Shown piece by piece: positions 6,792 to 12,573 of a stretch of 17,345 nucleotides of DNA. The stretch comes from DATGFK01 sp040007395 (GTDB lineage: Bacteria > Chloroflexota > Anaerolineae > Aggregatilineales > UBA2796). Both the position numbers and the translations under genes were made by a program. Below the pieces are notes generated by a model. That model had not been told where the DNA came from. It saw only the letters and a list, made by a program, of their open reading frames with translations, and ran no database searches. Where the stretch lies: contig JBDTVG010000114.1 in NCBI GenBank assembly GCA_040007395.1, positions 1-17,345 of the forward strand, written 5' to 3'. Positions within the stretch are counted from its first letter, which is position 1, and each line of letters opens with the position of its first letter.

Positions 6792-7655
6792 TTATTCGCT
6801 GGCGTTTTTAGCGGCTAGTCGCTTTTTCTGTTCACGCTCTGCTTTTTTGATGCTCTCGGCAGTTGGCAAATTCTCCGGCATAGTACCGCCCAGTTCTTCG
6901 ATAGCACGACGCACCACGATCCCCGCCTGATAGTGAACTTGATTCGCCGCCTCTTTGCCTTGTATTTCATCCCGGCGCAGTTTTTCTTCTGCTTGGGTGC
7001 TGCGAAAAAGATTGGCGGCTAATTCAGTAGTCCCCATGTGGTCAAGGATATGCTGACTCTTTTTGAGTTTCTTTCTTCGGTGAATATCCTCTGCCGAAAG
7101 GCCATTGTACAGCCCCTTATAACCGTGATTCTGGAAAACGGCGAAGTCTTGTGGCGTGATCACCCCCTACACCTTTTGCCACTGAAGCCAGATCGGTGTT
7201 TTGATGCTTCACTTTTTGGCGAAGCAGCAAGCGGCGCTCATCTTCGGTTAATTCTCTACGTGTCGCTTCGTCATTGACTTCTTGACGGCGCGTTTGAACC
7301 GCAAAGTAGGTTTGCCCCAATGCCACTATTTCTTTAGAAGGGTCGGCATTCTGGACGACTAAATAGCAGGCATAGCGGGATAAGTGCATGTCCTCAACTT
7401 CACGTTTTGCGTTAGAACCAATCTCGACCATGCGCGCTGCTTGGGCGAAATGGTCTACAGGATCATTTCCGCTGTTTTCACAGGCTATCGTGCTTTGAGG
7501 AGAACGTTTTTAAATTTGAGGTAAGCACCATATTGTAAAATTTCATGCAAATCTCGTGCTGACCAAAACTCGTTACCGTCAGGATCTATTTGCTTAATAC
7601 GTTCAAACGGTGATAGAGGGATTGCATCAGAGTACATATCAAGTTGATCGCTCAT
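6792..7655 (-). pseudogene. dinD: DNA damage-inducible protein D (dinD) pseudogene with two frameshifts
   Basis: Three consecutive minus-strand pieces in different frames together match E. coli DinD, an SOS-induced protein that affects RecA filaments. The pieces are N-terminal FERIKQIDPDGNEFWSARDL (7655 to about 7488), middle MVEIGSNAKREVEDMHLSRY (about 7485 to 7168) and C-terminal DFAVFQNHGYKGLYNGLSAE (7163 to 6792). The first break is at a TAG (7485-7487), where about one base seems missing; beyond it the frame continues as ACENSGNDPVDHF. The second break is in a run of five G on the minus strand (C at 7163-7167), where four would restore the frame. The shifts cancel, so the repaired product is about 287 residues, against 274 in E. 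coli. ATG 7655 was chosen for the AAGGAA site upstream; ATG 7673 is also in frame. No LexA-like GAAC-N4-GTTC box is visible. Sequencing error cannot be excluded, especially at the homopolymer. Confidence 0.88.
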
Positions 7656-7755
7656 AATCAATTTCCTTTTCATATCATGACTTTAATAGTTAGGCACCAT
7701 ACGTCTACATTCTACCTAACGGCGAGATAAGTGGCATGTTATTCGACACTATCGT

Positions 7756-8658
7756 TCACAAGACTATTTTCCATTCGACCTCCATGCTGTATGCTTCTTT
7801 TGCTACACTAAATAATAATTTGGTGGGTAGTTTCTGGTCAAATACAACGTATGCTGAAGTTGATTGTGTCAGTGAAGTTCCTGCTCCTACAAATTTCATA
7901 AGTATTCCGCCGATGTCGGAGAATTCACCTTCTAGGACTTCCATCATAAATCCGCCAAGCCCTCCACCATTAGCTGTTCCTGCCCCCCAGTAGATTGGCT
8001 GATCGCCTGCACTTGGAAATGCCCATCGCCAATGTCTGATTTCACCGAATCGCGGACGAATTTCAATTGCTATCTTGCCTGATTGGCCGAGGTAATTGTT
8101 ATGATACTCAATGATAAGATTCTCTTGCTGTGGGGCGGCAGACGTTGGTATGGCACTTGGTGGTTGCGATATTTGAGCAACGCTCGGTTGTGTCAAATGT
8201 TGCAACGCCCGCATAAGTCGTGCCATATCCGGCTTGAAATCAGGATCACGGCCTATGCGTGTCCCGTTCATATAGGGCAGATCCGATAAAGTTGTGGGTA
8301 GTTTGCTTCCATCGGGCATGGTCGCCCCTGACACCAGCAGGGGAATCACCGGAATACCCCGTTGTAGCGCTGACTCGACTTCGATCCGCACAAAATCACT
8401 GGGATCGTCAAAGCGTCGCCGTCCCGCTGCGTCGGTAATATCCGCCCAACGCGGGCCAATGACAACTAAGCATACAGCGCACTGCTGCATCTGTTGTTCA
8501 AGATGGTTCTTGAAATGCACCCCCAACGGAATCGAGTCCACATCCTTGAACACGTCGCTGGTAGGGAATGGGCCAAGCGGCTGAGTCAAGTAATCGTAAA
8601 TGCGTCCGGCAATATCCCCATTATCGTCACGTCGGTAGCTGATGAAGATGTTGAACAT
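7756..8658 (-). CDS. TIR-domain protein with unassigned C-terminal domain
   Basis: Residues 1 to about 155 form a bacterial TIR domain of the TIR_2 type: FNIFISYRRDD (2-12), VFKDVDSIPLG (36-46), CAVCLVVIGPRW (60-71), DDPSDFVRIEVESAL (84-98) and IPVIPLLV (102-109). The acidic residues in RIEVES (E93, E95) are where catalytic glutamates of TIR NADases are usually found. A proline/serine/glutamine-rich linker (about 156-180) leads to a glycine- and strand-rich C-terminal domain (181-300; YWGAGTANGGGLGGFMMEV) that I do not recognise. Bacterial TIR proteins may degrade NAD in phage defence, make signalling nucleotides, or mediate protein contacts; nothing here settles which. There are no membrane segments. 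Transcription probably starts from a promoter at 8726-8754, and the gene stands alone, followed by the dinD pseudogene. Confidence 0.85.
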   Translation of the reverse strand: MFNIFISYRRDDNGDIAGRIYDYLTQPLGPFPTSDVFKDVDSIPLGVHFKNHLEQQMQQCAVCLVVIGPRWADITDAAGRRRFDDPSDFVRIEVESALQRGIPVIPLLVSGATMPDGSKLPTTLSDLPYMNGTRIGRDPDFKPDMARLMRALQHLTQPSVAQISQPPSAIPTSAAPQQENLIIEYHNNYLGQSGKIAIEIRPRFGEIRHWRWAFPSAGDQPIYWGAGTANGGGLGGFMMEVLEGEFSDIGGILMKFVGAGTSLTQSTSAYVVFDQKLPTKLLFSVAKEAYSMEVEWKIVL

Positions 8659-8725
8659 GCGTTAGCCTATGTCCTCAGTCCGATATGTTTTGGGCGATCT
8701 AGGGGTTCAGGCACGTAATGATTTC

Positions 8726-8754
8726 AGTATAGCGAAATTGCCTGTTCGTAACAA
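8726..8754 (-). promoter_or_regulatory. Sigma70-type promoter for the TIR gene
   Basis: On the minus strand TTGTTA (8754-8749) and TATACT (8731-8726) are separated by exactly 17 bp, matching consensus at four and five of six positions. Transcription would begin near 8719, giving a leader of about 60 nt before ATG 8658. Confidence 0.6.
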
Positions 8755-8780
8755 AACGACAAGTGAAGAGCTATCAATTA

Positions 8781-8817
8781 TACAAACAAAAGCGGCGAAC
8801 CAAACTGGTTCGCCGCT
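8781..8817 (-). terminator. Intrinsic terminator after the DUF35 gene
   Basis: AGCGGCGAACCA (8791-8802) and TGGTTCGCCGCT (8806-8817) form a perfect 12-bp stem with a 3-nt loop. On the minus strand the stem is followed by a T-rich stretch (TTTGTTTGTA), and it lies 23 bp after the stop of the DUF35 gene. It also separates that gene from the TIR promoter. Confidence 0.85.
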
Positions 8818-8839
8818 ATAAATTTCAAGCTAATCAGGA

Positions 8840-9235
8840 TTATGCAGTAACGGCTTTGCGGAACTTGTAGCCGTAGACGATCATGCCCTGCGATCCTTCG
8901 CTGCGAAGTTTGCGCGTCACCATCTCGACGCGCATTCCGATCTCCACTGGCCCATCAAGATCAGTCAGTTGGGCGGTTAACATTGGCCCTTCATCGAGTT
9001 TGACAATCGCCAGTATATAGGGCGCTTGTTCCTCGAAACCAGCCGGGGCATCCTGAATGATGGTGAAACTGTAGATCTCACCTTTACCGCTGAACTGAAA
9101 CACTGTCTTGGCCTCCGCCGTGCAGTCGGGGCAAACATCCCTCGGAGGAAAAATATAATGCCCACACGCGGGACATTGTTCACCAACCAGTGTATAGCGT
9201 TGTGCTTTTAAGCGCCAGTTCTGCGCGATTTGCAT
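8840..9235 (-). CDS. DUF35 zinc-ribbon/OB-fold protein (acyl-CoA complex subunit)
   Basis: This 131-residue protein has the two-part DUF35 layout. An N-terminal rubredoxin-like zinc ribbon has C21-P-A-C24 and C35-P-D-C38, and an OB-fold domain follows from about residue 48 (GEIYSFTIIQDAP to the C-terminus). In archaea a DUF35 protein bridges acetoacetyl-CoA thiolase and HMG-CoA synthase and holds the CoA intermediate as it passes between them; in steroid degradation ChsH2 plays a similar role with the thiolase-fold aldolase Ltp2. The thiolase and HMG-CoA synthase genes just upstream make the first role likely. ATG 9235 has AGGAG upstream. Its first ten residues, MQIAQNWRLK, are identical to those of the shorter gene 18 bp upstream, showing a tandem duplication. 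Confidence 0.92.
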   Translation of the reverse strand: MQIAQNWRLKAQRYTLVGEQCPACGHYIFPPRDVCPDCTAEAKTVFQFSGKGEIYSFTIIQDAPAGFEEQAPYILAIVKLDEGPMLTAQLTDLDGPVEIGMRVEMVTRKLRSEGSQGMIVYGYKFRKAVTA

Positions 9236-9253
9236 AATAATCTCCTGAATCTA

Positions 9254-9457
9254 CTAGCGGGCGGCCCGTTGGAGTGGGGTGTTGTTCGCACCCAGATTCA
9301 GTGACTCACGCTTTACTTCGTAGAGCGTTGGGGTTTTCGCTTCGCAGTATGGGCAAACTTCACGCGGGGGGAAGATCGCTTTATTGCAATGCTGGCATTG
9401 TGTACCCTTGAGAGCATACCGTTGATTTTTTAAGCGCCAGTTTTGTGCAATTTGCAT
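9254..9457 (-). CDS. Short DUF35 paralogue: zinc ribbon without OB fold
   Basis: This 67-residue protein begins MQIAQNWRLKNQRYALKG and keeps all four zinc cysteines (C21, C24, C35, C38 in CQHC and CPYC). After residue 43 it departs from the full-length paralogue and ends in SLNLGANNTPLQRAAR without the OB fold. It is a truncated copy of the downstream DUF35 gene that has either lost its second domain or been shortened by a shift. ATG 9457 was chosen for its exact match to the paralogue's start and a GAGGAC site upstream; the frame is open for another 34 codons upstream, but that sequence has no homology. It could bind the same partner as the full-length protein through the ribbon, or be a decaying duplicate. 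Confidence 0.75.
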   Translation of the reverse strand: MQIAQNWRLKNQRYALKGTQCQHCNKAIFPPREVCPYCEAKTPTLYEVKRESLNLGANNTPLQRAAR

Positions 9458-9543
9458 TTCAGTGTCCTCAGTTACGGCGGTTAGCCGATTGATAGCGATT
9501 CGATAACGATTGCGTTGCTTGTACTTACAATCACAAATATACC

Positions 9544-9587
9544 AAAAAGAAGCTCTCAAAACCTATCACATCGGTTTTGAGAGCTTC
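9544..9587 (-). terminator. Intrinsic terminator between the thiolase and DUF35 genes
   Basis: GAAGCTCTCAAAACC (9549-9563) and GGTTTTGAGAGCTTC (9573-9587) form a perfect 15-bp stem with a 9-nt loop. On the minus strand it is followed directly by five T (9548-9544). It lies 62 bp past the thiolase stop. Part of it is repeated at 15961-15985, and a TATATT box follows at 9541-9536, so the region may also serve the DUF35 pair as a promoter region. Confidence 0.8.
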
Positions 9588-9649
9588 CAAAAGCATTCAA
9601 ATCCTATTCAATTCTGTGGAAATGACGCGGTTTTCGCAAGGAAGGCGCG

Positions 9650-10804
9650 TTATTTCCCAAAGACGTGTGTTACTGCTGTACTGCCAAGACCGCCAAGATT
9701 TTGGGTCATTGCCAACTCAGCATGTTCCACCTGATTGTCACCAGCGTCACCGCGCAATTGCAGAGTCGCTTCAACTGCCTGATAGACTCCAGTTGCGCCA
9801 AGCGGATTGCCCCGGCTCTTAAGTCCACCAAACGTGCTGATGGGCAGTTGACCTGTCAGGCCGATCTGGTTTTCGACGGCGATTTGCCAACCTTCGCCGC
9901 GTGATGCAAAGCCACTAGCCTCAAGCGAAAGGGTCGTGATAATCGTAGCAACATCGTGCAGTTCTAGCAGATCTACATCATGCGGAGCAATCGCCGCTTG
10001 TTGGCAAGCCTGCGTCACCGAACGCTGCACCGCTGCTAAGAACAACGGATCGAGTCGATCATGGAGCGCGAGGGTATCGGTGGCAACGGCACTGCCCAGA
10101 ATGCGAATAGGTTGCGGAACCATATCGGCGGCACGCTCAACACTAGTTAAGATCACGGCGGCTGCGCCGTCGGCTTCCGGCGCAATATCGAACAGGTTCA
10201 GCGGGTCAGCGACCAACGGCGCACTGACAAAGCGATCTGCTTTAATCAGGTTGCGGAACATAGCATTCGGATTCTTGCTACCGTTGGCATGGGCATTTAC
10301 GCTGAAATTGGCGAAGTCGGCAAGCTGGACTCCATATTCGTGCATGTAGCGGCGCATCAAGAGGGCTGCCATGCCCGCCGGAGTCGCCCCTTGTGCCGCC
10401 TCATAATCGTTATCCAGAAAGGTCGCCAACGCAGTATTACGCGTACTGCCCACCACATCGGTCACTTTTTCTACACCGAGAACCATGACCGTTTGAGCCA
10501 ACCCACCAGCTACCATCAAACAACCCTGATGTAATGCTAGCCCGCCCGACGCATCGGCTCCTTCGATCCGCACACCGTCAATGCCGCGCATCCCGGCGAA
10601 ATCCGCGACCAACGCCCCCAAATGATTTTGATTACTGACGACTCCGCCCAACGCATTGCCCACAATGACTACATCGACGCTTTGCAATCCAGCATCATCT
10701 AGCGCCGCTTGCATCGCCTGATAGGCGATCTGGCGCAACGAGAGATCCCAATGTTCACCGACTGACGTTTGCCCTATGCCAATAATGGCGGTATTTTGCA
10801 GCAT
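9650..10804 (-). CDS. Archaeal-type thiolase homologue with degenerate active site
   Basis: This 384-residue protein aligns throughout with archaeal acetoacetyl-CoA thiolases: N-terminal IIGIGQTSVGEHWDLSLRQI, then NHLGALVADFAGM, VMVLGVEKVTDV, DPLNLFDIAPEADGAAAVIL and C-terminal AMTQNLGGLGSTAVTHVFGK. The catalytic residues are changed. The nucleophile segment, normally EAACASGG, reads EGADASGG, putting Asp84 where the Cys belongs, and the GHP motif reads RGNPLGATG (Asn333). The HD motif histidine (H283 in ELHDVATI) remains. Both changes were checked at codon level (GAT and AAT). Without the Cys nucleophile, ordinary Claisen condensation is unlikely. It may be a structural partner for HMG-CoA synthase and DUF35, or have another lyase-like activity, as in the DUF35-associated aldolase Ltp2. 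It lies 18 bp after the HMG-CoA synthase gene, in the same transcript. Confidence 0.9.
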   Translation of the reverse strand: MLQNTAIIGIGQTSVGEHWDLSLRQIAYQAMQAALDDAGLQSVDVVIVGNALGGVVSNQNHLGALVADFAGMRGIDGVRIEGADASGGLALHQGCLMVAGGLAQTVMVLGVEKVTDVVGSTRNTALATFLDNDYEAAQGATPAGMAALLMRRYMHEYGVQLADFANFSVNAHANGSKNPNAMFRNLIKADRFVSAPLVADPLNLFDIAPEADGAAAVILTSVERAADMVPQPIRILGSAVATDTLALHDRLDPLFLAAVQRSVTQACQQAAIAPHDVDLLELHDVATIITTLSLEASGFASRGEGWQIAVENQIGLTGQLPISTFGGLKSRGNPLGATGVYQAVEATLQLRGDAGDNQVEHAELAMTQNLGGLGSTAVTHVFGK

Positions 10805-10822
10805 GTCTTTGTGATCCGATCC

Positions 10823-11908
10823 TTACTCTGTCGCCAGATTGCCACGATAGCGCGAATAAAGGGCGTAATCAATGGGTGTGCGGCGGGCGATGTATTCGCG
10901 AGTCTTGGTAGCACGATCTTTGCGCTCAGTGATCGCGTCGGTGACACGGATGTCGAAGGCATCCGATCCTGCCCCACTACCATAGCTGACACATAGAATA
11001 CGATCACCGGGCTGGGCTTCGTCCAAAGTTGCTGTCAGGCCAAGTAAGCATGACCCCGCATAGACATTGCCGATCTCACCTGCCAGCAGTCCATACTTGA
11101 TCTGTGCGGCGTTGAAGCCAAGTTGTTTAGCGGCGCGCTCCGGGAACTTTACATTTGGTTGGTGCAGCACGACGTAAGTGTAGTCAGAAGGCTGCGTTCC
11201 CATCATGTGCATGAGCGTTTCTGCTGCCGTGACGACATGCTTGAAGTAGGATGGCTCCCCCGTAAAGCGATCTCCATGTGAGGGGTAGCGCACCTCGGCC
11301 CGTCGCCAGAAGTCAGGCGTATCGGTGACATAGCTATACGATCCCTGAAACACGGCTAGCGACTCAGCTTCTGGCCCAACCAGATAGGCCGCGCCGCCAG
11401 AGGCCGCTGTGTACTCAAGGGCATCGCCGGGACGACCCTGCGCTGTGTCCATGCCAATGCTCAGCGCATAGGCCGCCATGCCACTCCCGACAAAGCCCAT
11501 CGCCGCTTGTAGTGCTTCTGTACCCGCCTTGCAGGCAAATTCCCAGTCGGCGGCTTGTGTATTCGGCACTGCGCCGATGCTCTCCGCGACAGTAGTACTA
11601 GTCGGTTTGACTGCGTAGGGGTGGCTTTCTGAGCCAACCCACACGGCGCGAATCTGTGTGGGATCGATCTGGGCGCGGGCGAGTGCGTTACGTGCCGCTT
11701 CAATCGACATGGTGATCACGTCTTCATCAAGGCCAGCCACCGCTTTTTCAGTGATCGGTGTGCCGCCGAGGCTGTTTGTCCAGACGCGAGAGACTTCGGC
11801 GGCGGGCAGTCGGTAGCGTGGGATATACGCCCCGTAGCCGACAATACCTACCGGTGCATTACTTTTCATCAGATTGCGAACGTCGTCAAAGGGCATTCCG
11901 TTGGTCAT
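10823..11908 (-). CDS. Hydroxymethylglutaryl-CoA synthase, archaeal type
   Basis: The enzyme condenses acetyl-CoA with acetoacetyl-CoA to give HMG-CoA, the step committing carbon to the mevalonate route. The 361-residue protein has the full catalytic set: E94 (WVGSES), nucleophile C126 (DWEFACKAGTEA) and H249 (VVLHQPNVKFP). The spacings of 32 and 123 nearly match the bacterial enzyme (Glu79, Cys111, His233 in S. aureus). GIVGYGAYIPRYRL near the start and GNVYAGSC (280-287) are archaeal-type features. ATG 11908 has GGAG 10 nt upstream. An in-frame ATG at residue 14 is nearer the usual family start but has no ribosome binding site. It is the first gene of a minus-strand operon with the thiolase homologue. 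No convincing promoter was seen upstream. Confidence 0.95.
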   Translation of the reverse strand: MTNGMPFDDVRNLMKSNAPVGIVGYGAYIPRYRLPAAEVSRVWTNSLGGTPITEKAVAGLDEDVITMSIEAARNALARAQIDPTQIRAVWVGSESHPYAVKPTSTTVAESIGAVPNTQAADWEFACKAGTEALQAAMGFVGSGMAAYALSIGMDTAQGRPGDALEYTAASGGAAYLVGPEAESLAVFQGSYSYVTDTPDFWRRAEVRYPSHGDRFTGEPSYFKHVVTAAETLMHMMGTQPSDYTYVVLHQPNVKFPERAAKQLGFNAAQIKYGLLAGEIGNVYAGSCLLGLTATLDEAQPGDRILCVSYGSGAGSDAFDIRVTDAITERKDRATKTREYIARRTPIDYALYSRYRGNLATE

Positions 11909-12011
11909 TCTATAGCATCTCCATGTTTACCGTTTCAATCATTATTCTGATGTGCTTGTAAATAAAAGACTGTAGTTTTTGATATTGTCAGTTGCTATCT
12001 TTGTTACGCAA

Positions 12012-12108
12012 CCCTCACCCTAAATCCCTTCTCCCTCAGGGCGAGGGACTTCCAAACCATCGGCATTTGCTCCCCTCGCCCTGAGGGAGAGGGGCTGGGG
12101 GTGAGGGC
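12012..12108. repeat. Dispersed GC-rich palindromic repeat, long copy
   Basis: Two arms of about 36 nt (12012-12047 and 12073-12108) are imperfect inverted repeats, with an exact inner core in which CTCCCTCAGGGCGAGGG pairs with CCCTCGCCCTGAGGGAG. A 25-nt spacer lies between them. The outer half (CCTCACCCCCAGCCCC when read on the minus strand) is shared with the copy at 5849-5885. The hexamer ACGCAA occurs just outside both ends (12006-12011 and 12115-12120) and may be a target duplication or chance. Such elements are common in many bacterial genomes and may be mobilised in trans. Confidence 0.85.
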
Positions 12109-12126
12109 AAGCTAACGCAAAACAAT

Positions 12127-12396
12127 TTATGCGTAGCGCCGCACTTCTTCGACCCACGCCGCACTATCAGTGATACCCAAGTCTGCCCACGCACCAACAA
12201 CACTGGATGTAGCAATTTCCGCCCCGGAAGTAGGCCGAAACGCAAAGGCTTCGTCCAATTCTTGTTGGGTCAAAGGCACTTCTGTTTCCGATAGATGAAG
12301 AATGATCTCAACTTCACCCGGCGGTAATCCTTCGGGCAGCTTGGCCTCCAATTCGCCCGTCGGGGTGATACGTCCAGTTAAGTGAATGGTGGTTAT
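12127..12396 (-). CDS. Small antitoxin-like protein with apparent ATA start (possible pseudogene)
   Basis: Read from the ATA at 12396-12394, the frame gives a protein of 89 residues beginning with TTIHLTGRITPTGELEAKLP and ending SSVVGAWADLGITDSAAWVEEVRRYA. Both ends resemble small antitoxin-like proteins commonly encoded next to PIN toxins, although I cannot name the family. A perfect AGGAGG lies at 12412-12407, 10 nt before the ATA, where the family would be expected to start with ATG. The triplet overlaps the stop of the MNT remnant, so an ancestral ATGA overlap seems to have become ATAA by one G-to-A change. Initiation at ATA would be poor. TTG 12351 would give a 74-residue product missing the first strand. 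No PIN gene follows; the palindromic repeat begins 18 bp downstream. Confidence 0.55.
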   Translation of the reverse strand: MTTIHLTGRITPTGELEAKLPEGLPPGEVEIILHLSETEVPLTQQELDEAFAFRPTSGAEIATSSVVGAWADLGITDSAAWVEEVRRYA

Positions 12397-12551
12397 AAAG
12401 ATATAGCCTCCTTGATTACCTTATCGCGAATCGACCAATGTAAATCTTCAACTGTGACCAGATCTACTTTGCGTCCTAACAATTCCTGCAAATCCATCAG
12501 TAATCCGCCGCCACCCCACCTACAATTTTCCAATCCATCAACAAGGAAATC
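12393..12551 (-). pseudogene. MNT-type nucleotidyltransferase, C-terminal fragment
   Basis: Minus-strand translation from 12551 gives DFLVDGLENCRWGGGGLLMD followed by LQELLGRKVDLVTVEDLHWS and a stop at 12395-12393. This is the C-terminal half of a minimal nucleotidyltransferase (MNT/MntA family), with the characteristic LLGRKVDLVT strand. It has no start of its own; an in-frame TAA lies 9 nt upstream. The matching N-terminal half lies at 14411-14555, and joining the two at the shared GATTTCC restores one 98-residue frame, the normal length for this family. MNT proteins usually act as antitoxins paired with HEPN toxins; no HEPN gene is seen here. Confidence 0.85.
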
Positions 12552-12552
12552 T
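12545..12552. repeat. Direct repeat GGAAATCT, left copy flanking the insertion
   Basis: The 8-mer GGAAATCT recurs at 14411-14418. Both copies lie at the broken ends of the split MNT gene and are in the same reading frame of it, as expected of a target-site duplication. Confidence 0.6.
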
Positions 12553-12573
12553 GCAACTGCTTACCCTGACACA

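Noticed and set aside
7689..7720. Inverted repeat GTTAGG / CCTAAC before the dinD remnant
   Set aside because: Six-base arms with a 20-nt spacer are too weak to call an operator or terminator, and no LexA-like site is there.
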